Shown: positions 7,487-15,727 of the stretch, in pieces | How the letters are laid out: every line of letters starts with the position of its first letter | Numbering within the stretch: position 1 is the stretch's first letter | Source: Candidatus Hadarchaeum sp. | Lineage (GTDB): Archaea > Hadarchaeota > Hadarchaeia > Hadarchaeales > Hadarchaeaceae | DNA length: 42,919 nucleotides | Assembly (NCBI GenBank): GCA_020725055.1 | Contig: DYFS01000004.1 | Location: forward strand, 1-42,919 | Direction: 5' to 3' | The notes under the pieces: generated by a model | Told to the model about the DNA's origin: nothing | What the model saw: only the letters and a program-made list of their open reading frames with translations | Database searches by the model: none | Program-made: the position numbers and the translations under genes

Positions 7487-8328
7487 TTGTATAACCCTAA
7501 CTTCCCGCTAGAAAGTTTGTGCTCCGCCTTGAGCTTTTCAACGAGCTCATAGGGCACCCGAACGGTTCCCACGGGGTCCTTAGATCCATGGCTATTTGTC
7601 CCACCCGTGATAAGCAACCCGTACTTCCGCGCAAGCTCCTCGTAGCGCCTGTTCGCCGACTCATCGTGTTTGATGTGGTAGACCTCAAGGCCCCGGAGTC
7701 CCAGTTCGACGTATGCTGGCAACATCTCGTCAGCTTGGGCGAAGATGGGGTGGGCGAGCACCGGGATGCCCCCAACCCTGCGGACGGTCTGAATTGCATC
7801 CGCGGGCGACATCTCGTATCGCTTTACGTATGCAGGCCCATCGCTCTTCAAGTATAGGTCAAAGGCGTCTTGAAATTTTTCAATGTAGCCGTGCTTCAGC
7901 AACACTCGGGCGATGTGGGGCCTACAGATCGCCTTTGCGTCACCAGCTTCCGCGAGCACCTCATCATAGGCGATATCGAGCCCTAGCCCCTGGAGCTTCT
8001 CCACCATCTTGCGGGCCCGCCACTTTCGAACGTCTTGAATTATGTTGAGGAGGACTCGGAGTTTTTTATCGTGCCAGTCGATGAAGTAGCCGAGCACGTG
8101 AATCTCGGACGTTCCCAGTTCGGAGCTCAGCTCTATCCCAGGGATTACCTCAACGCAAAATTTTTCGCCAGCCTCAAGTGCAGCATCGATGCCGTCTACT
8201 GAGTCATGATCTGCTATGCCGACCGCCGCCAGCCCTACCTCGCTGGCCTGCCTGATTACCTCGTCGGCCGGGTATTCCCCATCGGAGGCGTTGGTATGAA
8301 CGTGCAAGTCCACGAATTTTTGAGCCAT
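7483..8328 (-). CDS. PHP-domain phosphoesterase, paralogue 1
   Basis: This 281-residue protein is of the TrpH/YciV type. The N-terminus has the PHP metal motif DLHVHTNASDG (H9, H11, D16), then ADHDSVDGI, a conserved GIELSSE, RPHIA, LAHP and a C-terminal GGTNSHG. Members hydrolyse phosphodiesters or nucleotide 3'-phosphates using three metals. The ATG at 8328 begins the conserved MAQKFVDLHVH; an upstream in-frame start at 8370 adds 14 unconserved residues. It is closely similar to the protein at 9648-10469. It is divergent from the histidine kinase and coupled to the HAD gene. Confidence 0.85.
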   Translation of the reverse strand: MAQKFVDLHVHTNASDGEYPADEVIRQASEVGLAAVGIADHDSVDGIDAALEAGEKFCVEVIPGIELSSELGTSEIHVLGYFIDWHDKKLRVLLNIIQDVRKWRARKMVEKLQGLGLDIAYDEVLAEAGDAKAICRPHIARVLLKHGYIEKFQDAFDLYLKSDGPAYVKRYEMSPADAIQTVRRVGGIPVLAHPIFAQADEMLPAYVELGLRGLEVYHIKHDESANRRYEELARKYGLLITGGTNSHGSKDPVGTVRVPYELVEKLKAEHKLSSGKLGLYK

Positions 8329-8403
8329 CTGGCAACCACCAACCTTTTTTTCACGGTGGCTTAAAAGCATCGTAGCACACTTACTTAGTGGGGGGCCAAC
8401 AAG

Positions 8404-9282
8404 ATGGATTTGGTTTACTACTTCGTCGTCGCGCTCGCAGCACTACTTTTTGCCACAACCGCGCTGATGGTGCTTTCAATCCGCCGTACGCGGGAGTTGC
8501 TCACACAAGTGAAGAGGGGTGAGGAGGCGCTGATGAGGGCCCATCAAAGGCTAAAAAGCGCCCATGAGGAGCTGAAATCCGTAGACAAGCTAAAAACAGA
8601 CTTCATGAACATCGCCGCCCATGAGCTGAAGACCCCCCTCGTCCCAATGGTCGGTTACCTCCACTTGATAAATCGGAAAAAGTTGGGGCCAGAGGACAGA
8701 GAGAGCCTCGATATCGCACTCAGAAACACCAAAAGGCTACAAAGGCTGGTCGATGATATCTTGGACATCGCGAAGCTCGAGTCAAAGGTGATGAAATTTA
8801 GGGTGGAGGATGTTCAACTTGCTGACCTCGTGAGGGACTCGGTGGCAGGCGCAAGACCCTTTGCTGGGGAAAAGGGAATTACCCTCAAGGCGGTGGCGCC
8901 GCGGAGGCTGCAATTGGTTCACGGCGACCCAGGGAGGCTCGCTCAAGTCCTGACCAACCTCATCAACAATGCGATAAAATTTACGGATCGGGGTAACGTG
9001 GTAGTTGAAGCTCGCGCTAGGAGGGGCGACGTGGCGGTCGAGGTGAGGGACACGGGGATAGGGATAGCTAAAGAGGATATTCCAAAGCTGTTCACGAAGT
9101 TCTTCCAAGCTGAGACTTCCGCCCGGCGCAAGTATGGCGGTACTGGGCTGGGCTTGGCGATATGCAAAGAGATCGTGCAGGCCCACGGAGGCAAAATATG
9201 GGCCGATAGCGAGCCGGGGAAAGGCTCGACCTTCAGCTTCAGCCTGCCGATAAAGGGCAAGGCGTTAATAACCACCGAATGA
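8404..9282 (+). CDS. Membrane-anchored sensor histidine kinase
   Basis: One transmembrane helix (about residues 5-26) leads into a charged helical linker (27-62, coiled-coil-like) and then the HisKA domain with phospho-acceptor H73 in AAHELKTPL. The ATPase domain has the N box [10 protein letters not shown] (about 185-194), the G1 box DTGIGI (216-221) and the G2 box GGTGLGLAI (245-253). There is no extracytoplasmic loop or PAS domain, so the sensed signal is not evident. It may sense the membrane or use partners. GGGGGG precedes the ATG. The receiver gene follows by 19 nt, which makes a cognate pair very likely. Confidence 0.9.
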   Translation: MDLVYYFVVALAALLFATTALMVLSIRRTRELLTQVKRGEEALMRAHQRLKSAHEELKSVDKLKTDFMNIAAHELKTPLVPMVGYLHLINRKKLGPEDRESLDIALRNTKRLQRLVDDILDIAKLESKVMKFRVEDVQLADLVRDSVAGARPFAGEKGITLKAVAPRRLQLVHGDPGRLAQVLTNLINNAIKFTDRGNVVVEARARRGDVAVEVRDTGIGIAKEDIPKLFTKFFQAETSARRKYGGTGLGLAICKEIVQAHGGKIWADSEPGKGSTFSFSLPIKGKALITTE

Positions 9283-9301
9283 AACGGGACTTGGGGATAG
9301 T

Positions 9302-9661
9302 ATGGTAAAAATAATGGCCGTGGACGATGAACCGGACATCATCAGGTTGCTCACGAGGATCTTGAAGAGGGCCGGGTACGAGGTGGTAGCGTGCTCGAGT
9401 GGAGAGGAGTGCTTGAAGAAATTCCGGGCGGAGAAGCCGGACTTGATCCTGCTCGACATCATGATGCCAGGCATGGATGGCTGGCACGTTTACAAACGGA
9501 TAAAAGAGATCGATGAGGGGCAGAGGGTTGCTTTCCTCACCGTTTTAGGGGTTCCCGAGCCATCCCGGGAGGCTATGATCGAAATGGGCGCCGCCGATTA
9601 CATAATGAAGCCGTTCACCCCGGATGAGCTGTTGAAAAGGGTAAAAGCTATTTTGAAGTGA
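9302..9661 (+). CDS. Stand-alone CheY-like response regulator
   Basis: The 119 residues make one receiver domain: acidic pocket D8/D9, phospho-acceptor D52 in LLDIMMPGMDG, T80 and K103 in MKPF. No output domain is attached, so the signal must be passed by protein contact. GGGGATAGT precedes the ATG. It lies 19 nt behind the kinase. Its last 14 bases overlap the convergent second PHP gene, so RR and PHP2 mRNAs have complementary 3' ends. Confidence 0.9.
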   Translation: MVKIMAVDDEPDIIRLLTRILKRAGYEVVACSSGEECLKKFRAEKPDLILLDIMMPGMDGWHVYKRIKEIDEGQRVAFLTVLGVPEPSREAMIEMGAADYIMKPFTPDELLKRVKAILK

Positions 9662-10469
9662 GCTTTGCGCCCCTCAGCTTCTCGACCAGCTCGTAGGGTA
9701 CCCGGATAGTACCGATTGAGACATCGAACCCGTGCGAGTCCGTGCCACCCGTGATTAACAGGTGGAGTTCCTTCGCGAGCGCCTCGTAACGCTCGACCGT
9801 TGCCGAATCGTGCTCGCTGTGGTAGACCTCTATTCCCCTGAGGCCCCACTCGGCGAGATCGTGTATCAAATCGTCGACCTGCGCGAATACCGGATGTGCC
9901 AGCACAGCGACCCCGCCTATGCGACAAATCATGCGGATCGCCTCCCTCGGTGAGAGCCTGTATTTCGGCACGTGCGCTGGGCGACCGTCGCCGATGTAGC
10001 GCTCGAACGCCTCGTCCATCGATCGCACGTAGCCGTGCTTTATCATGACCTGCGCGATGTGCGGGCGACCGATAACCTCCCCCCTCGCGGCCGCCGCTAC
10101 CTCTTCGTAGGTGATTTCAACACCGAGCTTCCGCAGTTTCGCAATCATCCTCTTCGCCCTAGCCCTCCGCGCCTCTTGGAACTTGCGCAGCCTGTTCCCG
10201 AACTCGCGGTCGCGCCAGTCGATGAGGTAGCCGAGGATGTGGACTTCCGCTGGGCCAAACTCAGAGCTGAGCTCCACTCCCGGTATGACCTCAACGCCAT
10301 ATTTTTCGCTGGCCACCAGCGCTTTCTCTATTCCGTCGACGCTGTCGTGGTCAGCTATGCCAATTGCCGCTAATCCTAGCTCGTGGGCCCGCTTGACCAC
10401 TTCCTCCGAGCTAAGCCAGCCATCCGACGCGTTGGTGTGGACGTGCATGTCTGCGAATTTCTTGGCCAT
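9648..10469 (-). CDS. PHP-domain phosphoesterase, paralogue 2
   Basis: This protein of about 273 residues is a close paralogue of the one at 7483-8328. It shares MHVHTNASDG, GIADHDSVDGI, PGVELSSE, RPHIA, VLAHPVFAQ and GGTDSHG, so the full set of PHP metal ligands is present. The ATG at 10469 is preceded by AAGGTGA. Its operon partner is the amidohydrolase that ends 5 nt upstream. The two PHP paralogues enclose the kinase/receiver pair in opposite contexts, one with a HAD phosphatase and one with a deaminase-like enzyme. Substrate is unknown; a nucleotide-type phosphoester would fit the amidohydrolase neighbour. Confidence 0.85.
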   Translation of the reverse strand: MAKKFADMHVHTNASDGWLSSEEVVKRAHELGLAAIGIADHDSVDGIEKALVASEKYGVEVIPGVELSSEFGPAEVHILGYLIDWRDREFGNRLRKFQEARRARAKRMIAKLRKLGVEITYEEVAAAARGEVIGRPHIAQVMIKHGYVRSMDEAFERYIGDGRPAHVPKYRLSPREAIRMICRIGGVAVLAHPVFAQVDDLIHDLAEWGLRGIEVYHSEHDSATVERYEALAKELHLLITGGTDSHGFDVSIGTIRVPYELVEKLRGAKLTSK

Positions 10470-10474
10470 GTTTT

Positions 10475-11704
10475 TCACCTTTTCAGTGTTTTTCGTGAGA
10501 CGTTCTCGGCGAGTATTTTTCCGCCCTTGATTACCCAGCGCCTGTCCGGTTGTATTCTAATAGCATCTTTCGGTGATGTGGCGTCGATTATCACAAGGTC
10601 GGCGCGCTTGCCCACAGCAATGCCATAATCGTCCAGCACCCCCAGCGTTCGGGCTGCGTTCGTCGTCGTCATCTTGAAGACAGCCTCAATCTCTTCGGGC
10701 GTCGTGAGCTGCGCGGCGTGGGCGCTTATGTTGGCGACCTCAAGCATGTCCGCCTTCCCGAATGGGTAGAAGGCATCGTTCACGCAGTCCTGCCCGAATG
10801 TCACGTTGACCCCCGCTGCGAGCAGCTCTTTCACGCGGGTGATGCCGCGCCTTATCGGCTGCTTGTCCCCGCGCCCTTGAATCACGAGGTTCGTCACAGG
10901 GTTTGTAATCATATTGATGTCCGCGAGCTTTACTTTTCGAATAACCTCGCGCGCGTAGTCGTCCGGGTAGGCCGCGAGCGCACACGTGTGGCCAGCGGTC
11001 ACCCTCCCTTGATAGCCTTCTTTGATCGTTTTTTCAGCGAGGTACTCGAGTGAGCGCGAGTTTGGGTCGTCTGTTTCGTCGACGTGCATATCTATGTTCG
11101 CGCCGAACTCCTTCGCGATTTCAAAACAGATGTCGATGTGGGGCCTCGCTTCCGAGTACGGGCGCTCGTGGTGCGGCATCCCACCGACCAAGTCCGCGCC
11201 GAGCCCCATAGCTTTCCTCATGAGCTCCTCCGTGCCCGGGTCTTGCAGAATCCCCTCCTGCGGGAAAGCAACAACTTGAATGTCCATGATGTTTTTGAAC
11301 CTCTCTCGAGCTGCCAGCAGCCCCCTGATGGGAGTCAGTCCGCCTATGGTGTCAACATCCGCATGCGTCCGCATCCTCGTTGTGCCGTTGAGGGCCGCGA
11401 GTTCGATTACCTTGTCCGCGCGCTTCACGATGTCGGCTACTGTATACTTACGCTTCTTCTCCCAGATGATCTCGATTGCTTCCTGTAGGGTGCCGGAGAC
11501 GTTCGGCCTGATGTCGTCGCCTATCATGCATTTATCCAAGTGGATGTGGGGGTCGATGAAGGCGGGTGAAACCAACATTCCCTCGGCGTCGATCACCTTC
11601 CGTGCTTTGCCCCGAATTTTACCTATCTTAGCGATTTTGCTACCCTCGATGCCGATATCCGTTAGCCCGCGTTCGCCCACGATATGTGCGTTTCGAATTA
11701 CCAA
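10475..11704 (-). CDS. Cytosine deaminase-like amidohydrolase
   Basis: The 409 residues form a metal-dependent amidohydrolase with N- and C-terminal beta flanks and a TIM barrel. Metal ligands H53 and H55 are in DPHIHLDK. The CodA-type motif HVDET (H207, E210), AGHTCAL (H239) and FGQDCVNDAFYPFG (D306) follow, in the order seen in cytosine deaminase. Related enzymes deaminate isocytosine, creatinine or ammelide-type rings, so the exact base is uncertain. The start is a TTG at 11704 with no strong ribosome binding site. GATATAAGT about 30 nt upstream looks like its TATA box. It forms an operon with PHP paralogue 2. Confidence 0.8.
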   Translation of the reverse strand: MVIRNAHIVGERGLTDIGIEGSKIAKIGKIRGKARKVIDAEGMLVSPAFIDPHIHLDKCMIGDDIRPNVSGTLQEAIEIIWEKKRKYTVADIVKRADKVIELAALNGTTRMRTHADVDTIGGLTPIRGLLAARERFKNIMDIQVVAFPQEGILQDPGTEELMRKAMGLGADLVGGMPHHERPYSEARPHIDICFEIAKEFGANIDMHVDETDDPNSRSLEYLAEKTIKEGYQGRVTAGHTCALAAYPDDYAREVIRKVKLADINMITNPVTNLVIQGRGDKQPIRRGITRVKELLAAGVNVTFGQDCVNDAFYPFGKADMLEVANISAHAAQLTTPEEIEAVFKMTTTNAARTLGVLDDYGIAVGKRADLVIIDATSPKDAIRIQPDRRWVIKGGKILAENVSRKTLKR

Positions 11705-11789
11705 GTCTATGACAATACCCCGTACGACTTATATCGAACTACTTATTAACGGCTGTAAAGTGGTTTTTGTTTCAAACTCGGGATAGACC

Positions 11790-12410
11790 CTAAATATATC
11801 CTCCCGATCTCATCCTCCCTTTCCTTACAAACAAGAGTGGGAACACGATGTCGCTCGTGCAGCACGGGACCCACACAGCTATGAAAAGCACCACGAACAT
11901 GAGCGGGAATATCGGGAGCCAGTCCACCACCCCGAACGCCATGAGGTAGAAGAGTGACGCCAATGTGCTTATCAACACGTGGGCCGCGTGCGGGCAGCGG
12001 GTCCAGCGCCCCGTCAAGGCCCCCAGCGCCGCCCCCACGAGCCCAGGTATGACAGCAAACCACGGGTGCGTTAGTAAACAAATGTGTAGTTCCATCTCGG
12101 CTCCAAGCAACGCTCCCCCCATGTAAGGGAATAAAATATCACTTATCATGCATATCCCCACTGCCCCCAAGAATCCGACGGCCACCGACCCCGTGAGTCC
12201 TCCTCGGTGCGACCTGAACATCGCAGCAGTCACGATTGAACTCAGCAGCATGTGGGCGGGGTACAAAAGGTGGAAGGAGTGGTGAGACACCTCTGGGTCA
12301 AGCCTCGCTAGGGACATGACAGCCATCACGACTACCCCTACTGCAGCCCCCAGGGCCGTGAAGGGTGCGTGCTCCTTGAGCTCAGCCGCGATGTGTTTAA
12401 GTCGACTCAT
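11790..12410 (-). CDS. Six-helix membrane protein with an internal repeat, downstream of feoB
   Basis: This is a 206-residue polytopic protein of no family I recognise. It appears to consist of two three-helix repeats. Each has a P/A-A-H-[MV]-L-[LI]-S segment (H53 and H144) followed by S-D-I-[LV]-F-P (90-95 and 186-191). Additional candidate metal ligands are H43, H44, H47 and the CC pair at 183-184. The ATG at 12410 has GGGGAT as ribosome binding site; a start at 12440 is less likely. It lies about 100 nt behind feoB on the same strand, suggesting a link to metal ion handling, but that is inference. Confidence 0.6.
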   Translation of the reverse strand: MSRLKHIAAELKEHAPFTALGAAVGVVVMAVMSLARLDPEVSHHSFHLLYPAHMLLSSIVTAAMFRSHRGGLTGSVAVGFLGAVGICMISDILFPYMGGALLGAEMELHICLLTHPWFAVIPGLVGAALGALTGRWTRCPHAAHVLISTLASLFYLMAFGVVDWLPIFPLMFVVLFIAVWVPCCTSDIVFPLLFVRKGRMRSGGYI

Positions 12411-12509
12411 GGGTATCCCCGAGCAATGACCCAGAAACATGGGGCATCGTCCTGCAAACCGTTTTCGTTATATGGCATGTTTTCTTTCACTCCGCCGATA
12501 ACCTTTTTC

Positions 12510-14432
12510 CTACACTAGAGTCAGCAGCCTGAACGCGATGCCGCCTAGGAGGAGGGCGAACGCTATCTCGAACACCGTGATGTAGGCAGCCTTCTTCCAG
12601 CCCAGCTCCTTCACCAACGCAGCAATGGTTGCGATGCAGGGGATGTAGTACATCACGACTATGGCGAAGACTATCATTTGAGTCGGGGTTAGGACTGTTG
12701 CAAAATTTGCCGTGCCCATAAGTGTCGCGAGCATGACCAGCGTGAGCTCCTTCCTGAGGACTCCGAAGATGAGCAGGACGCCTGCGATTGCGGGTAGCCC
12801 CAGCCACCCAACCGTGACGGGGCTCATGGCACTTCCGATGGGCCCCAGCAACCCCCCGACCTTTAGCCCCGTAAGCACGACGCTGCCGATGATGATCAGT
12901 GGAAACGCGATGTAGATGAAATCTTTCAGCCTCATCCAAGTCTCCTTGAGTACCGAGCGAGCGTGCGGCTTTCGGTAGGGCGGCATCTCCATGATCAGCC
13001 CCATGGGTTCGCCTGGCAGGACCTTGAACGCGACCCTCCCTAGGATGAAGATCATCGCCAAGTTTAGCAGATACAGTGATAGTGCCCAGTGGATACCCAC
13101 ATAGGCCCCAACCAAGCCAAAGACCACGACCGTCACGGCGGCGCATGGGACAAGCGTCACGACGAACGCGGCGATCGTCCGCTCTCGCTCGGTCTCCATT
13201 ATCCTGCATCCCAGGCACGCAGGGACATTGCAGCCGTAGCCTAGGATAAACGGGATGAAGGCTTTGCCGTGAATTCCCATCTTGTGCATGAGGCTATCGG
13301 CAATAAACGCGGCTCGGGGCAAGTATCCTGAATCCTCGAGAACCGTCAGGATCAGGTAGAATGGCAGGATGAACGGCAACACTATGGCGATCCCAGCTAT
13401 CAATCCGCCGAGCAGCCCCTCCCCAATCAACTCCCCCGCCCCACCTCCAAACGCGCCTCGAACTGGCTCCATCACGTCCTCAAAAAATCCACTCAGGTGG
13501 CCACCGACGGTAAAAACCGCGAGTAAAGTCAAAAATATAACGCCAACCAATACTGGGTAGCCCAAGACCGGGTGGGTTGTCACCGCGTCCAGCTTCTCCG
13601 TGAGAGTCGGTCCCTTGGGCGGCGTAATCCGCTGGCTTCCCCTAGAAATCTTGTTCGCGATGTTGTAGCGCTCCGACGTTATTATGGTTGAACATCGCTC
13701 GCCGTGGATTCGTTCCAAATCCCTAGCGTGCTTCTCAGTGGCAGAAACTATTTTCGGATCGATTCCACCGACAATTCCCCTAATCTCCTCGTCGCCTTCG
13801 AGGAGTTTGATCGCGACCCATCTCGGCGGGTACTTGATGGGGATTTTCTCTACAAGCTTTGTGACCCTGCGAATTTTTTCTTCTATTTCCCTGCCGTATC
13901 TGGCTGGCTTCGCTTTCTCTTTACTCTTTACGATCCTCACGGCTTTGTCCAGTAGCTTGTCTAGGCCGGTTCCCCTCGTGGCAATGGTCGGGGTTACGGG
14001 TACGCCGAGGGACTTTTGTAGCTCAGGAACATTGATACTTATCCCCTTCCCCTCTGCCACATCCACCTGGTTCAGCGCCACGATCATCGGCGTCTCCAGT
14101 TCGAGCAGCTGGAGGGTAAAGAAGAGGTTTCTTTCGAGTGCTGAGGCGTCGACGATGTTTATGACGATGTCTGGCTTTTGGATTGCGATGTACTCCCGGG
14201 ATATCCGCTCCTCAATCGAGAACGCGGAGAGTGAATAGATGCCAGGCAGGTCGAGGATATCTATCGTGTGCCCTTTGAAGTAGAGCGTCCCCTCGGCCTT
14301 TTCAACAGTTTTTCCTGGCCAGTTTCCGATGTGCTGGTGTAGCCCGGTAAGATAATTGAAGACGACCGATTTCCCGACGTTCGCATTGCCAGCTAGGGCT
14401 ACAGTCAGGGATTTTCTCCCGGCGGTTGGCAT
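12510..14432 (-). CDS. feoB: Ferrous iron transporter FeoB
   Basis: This is a full-length 640-residue FeoB. The N-terminal G domain has G1 GNANVGKS (15-22), G3 DLPG near 60 and G4 NQVD near 121. A linker region leads to the membrane domain, with two Gate segments including GYGCNVPACLGC and LVPCAAVTVV. It moves Fe2+ across the cytoplasmic membrane with help from its GTPase domain. The ATG follows the stop of the DtxR-FeoA gene by one base, so expression should be controlled by that regulator. No separate feoA gene is present; the only FeoA-like domain is fused to the regulator. Confidence 0.95.
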   Translation of the reverse strand: MPTAGRKSLTVALAGNANVGKSVVFNYLTGLHQHIGNWPGKTVEKAEGTLYFKGHTIDILDLPGIYSLSAFSIEERISREYIAIQKPDIVINIVDASALERNLFFTLQLLELETPMIVALNQVDVAEGKGISINVPELQKSLGVPVTPTIATRGTGLDKLLDKAVRIVKSKEKAKPARYGREIEEKIRRVTKLVEKIPIKYPPRWVAIKLLEGDEEIRGIVGGIDPKIVSATEKHARDLERIHGERCSTIITSERYNIANKISRGSQRITPPKGPTLTEKLDAVTTHPVLGYPVLVGVIFLTLLAVFTVGGHLSGFFEDVMEPVRGAFGGGAGELIGEGLLGGLIAGIAIVLPFILPFYLILTVLEDSGYLPRAAFIADSLMHKMGIHGKAFIPFILGYGCNVPACLGCRIMETERERTIAAFVVTLVPCAAVTVVVFGLVGAYVGIHWALSLYLLNLAMIFILGRVAFKVLPGEPMGLIMEMPPYRKPHARSVLKETWMRLKDFIYIAFPLIIIGSVVLTGLKVGGLLGPIGSAMSPVTVGWLGLPAIAGVLLIFGVLRKELTLVMLATLMGTANFATVLTPTQMIVFAIVVMYYIPCIATIAALVKELGWKKAAYITVFEIAFALLLGGIAFRLLTLV

Positions 14433-14433
14433 T

Positions 14434-15051
14434 TTATTCCGCCTTCACAAAAACTTTTGCCGCCACGCCACGGCCGATCGCCAGAGTGGTGCCTCTCACA
14501 GAGACCATAAGCGGGCCGCGGAACAGCGCCGACTTGACGACCTTTATTTCCGTGCGAGGTGTCAGCCCTAGATCGGCAAGCCTCTGGGAAGCTCCCCACC
14601 CGCCCCCGATGAAAGACACCACACATTTCTGCCCGTCCAACACGCTGGTGAGCGGCACAACGTTACTGGGAACCCCTGGGGGCAGTGGTCTTTCACCTTC
14701 AACTCTTTGGTAGATAGCCCGCTCGAGATCATCAGGGATGTGGTGTTCCAGCTCACACGCATTTCTGTGGAGTCTGGATTTTGGTAAGCCAAGATTGCTT
14801 AGAAACTTTTCCATCACCCGATGCTTCCTCAGAATTTTTTTCCCGGTTTTTTCCCCTTTGGGTGTTAAAGTGACCCCTCGGTAGGGAGTATATTTTAGGT
14901 ATCCCCGCTTGGCCAATTTTTTCAACATCTGGGTTACACTTGCGGGCGCTACCTTGAGCTCCCTAGCTACGCTTGTGGTAGTAGCGGCGTCCCCTCGCTC
15001 GCGCAGGTTGTAAATCGCCTCTAGATACTCTTCGGTACTCTCGGTAATCAT
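14434..15051 (-). CDS. DtxR/MntR-family iron regulator with C-terminal FeoA domain
   Basis: The 205 residues contain an N-terminal winged helix (about 1-62, STEEYLEAIYNL opening), a dimerisation/metal domain with the CELEHHIPDDL ligand motif (about 98-108), and a C-terminal SH3-like FeoA domain (about 130-205; RLADLGLTP...PLMVSVRGTTLAIGR). The family represses iron or manganese genes when metal is bound. The ATG at 15051 has no ribosome binding site and lies 28 nt from an AT-rich TATA region, so the mRNA is probably leaderless. Two operator-like dyads flank that TATA region, which predicts autoregulation together with feoB. Confidence 0.9.
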   Translation of the reverse strand: MITESTEEYLEAIYNLRERGDAATTTSVARELKVAPASVTQMLKKLAKRGYLKYTPYRGVTLTPKGEKTGKKILRKHRVMEKFLSNLGLPKSRLHRNACELEHHIPDDLERAIYQRVEGERPLPPGVPSNVVPLTSVLDGQKCVVSFIGGGWGASQRLADLGLTPRTEIKVVKSALFRGPLMVSVRGTTLAIGRGVAAKVFVKAE

Positions 15052-15060
15052 CAGTTAAAG

Positions 15061-15101
15061 TTTAAGTGTGCCTAAATTTAAAAATGTTTGGTCAACCTAA
15101 A
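15061..15101 (-). promoter_or_regulatory. Tandem DtxR-type operator boxes around the promoter
   Basis: Box A (15061-15076) is TTTAAGTGTGCCTAAA and box B (15086-15101) is GTTTGGTCAACCTAAA. Both have the geometry six-four-six with a CCTAAA half site and an imperfect TTTAGG partner, as in known DtxR/IdeR-type sites. Between them is an AAATTTAAAAAT tract (15074-15085), the likely TATA box. Box A lies between TATA and start; box B covers the upstream BRE region. The dyad centres are 25 bp apart. Confidence 0.65.
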
Positions 15102-15726
15102 TTTTGAGTGCTTCCGTGACTTTTTCTAACGCCTGCCTTAACCTCTCCAACCCATCGACATCGTTGCGCACCACCACTAGCGGCGCCGGAGCTTGTCGCT
15201 TCAACCCCGCTTCAGATTTCAGATAAAGCTCCTCGTAATCGTCGTATTTGTAGTACCGCTCCATGATGTCGCTGGGGGCAATGTGGTCGTCAAGGGTTTT
15301 GCTGCGGGCCTCCCTGAACCTGCGGACATTTCGCTGCACGCAGACATCGTAGGGGCAATATATGTAAAGGAGCAGCGAGCGCCCAAGCACCTCCCGGTCG
15401 AAGTTCTTCAACGCTTTAATGTAACGATCTCGGGCGAATTCTACGAAGATCATTTTCCCTGGCCGCTCGAGTTCCTTTAGCTTGCGGTTGATTTCTTTGA
15501 GCACGTCGTCGAGAATCGCAAAATCTGTGACGACGAAGCCGCCCTCCTTCCTGTAGTGGCGTTTGAACTCTGTGTCGCGGTCGAGGAGTTCCTGCAGCAC
15601 CGGGAAGTCGTCGATGCGCATGACCTCTTCAGCCAGCCCCTCAGCCCGCAGCCGCTCAGATAGGAGGCGGCAGATGGCGGATTTACCGGAACCCGGGCGC
15701 CCGAGCAGAAACACGTAGCTAAACAT
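15097..15726 (-). CDS. P-loop nucleotide kinase-like protein
   Basis: The protein has about 209 residues. A Walker A motif, GRPGSGKS, lies near residues 9-16, and a hydrophobic strand followed by acidic residues (MIFVEFARD) lies near residue 90. There is a lid-like basic region, RNVRRFREARSKT. The pattern resembles small-molecule or nucleoside kinases and zeta-toxin-like P-loop proteins, but I do not recognise a specific family. The ATG at 15726 begins just after the stop of the TIM-barrel gene, with GGTGTTTGAG before it; a start at 15735 is possible. Its last codons overlap operator box B of the iron regulator. Confidence 0.6.
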   Translation of the reverse strand: MFSYVFLLGRPGSGKSAICRLLSERLRAEGLAEEVMRIDDFPVLQELLDRDTEFKRHYRKEGGFVVTDFAILDDVLKEINRKLKELERPGKMIFVEFARDRYIKALKNFDREVLGRSLLLYIYCPYDVCVQRNVRRFREARSKTLDDHIAPSDIMERYYKYDDYEELYLKSEAGLKRQAPAPLVVVRNDVDGLERLRQALEKVTEALKI

Positions 15727-15727
15727 C

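Noticed and set aside
12487-13218. 243-codon - strand open frame overlapping feoB in another frame
   Set aside because: It lies wholly over the FeoB membrane domain and has low-complexity Arg/Gly/His-rich composition typical of GC-rich shadow frames.
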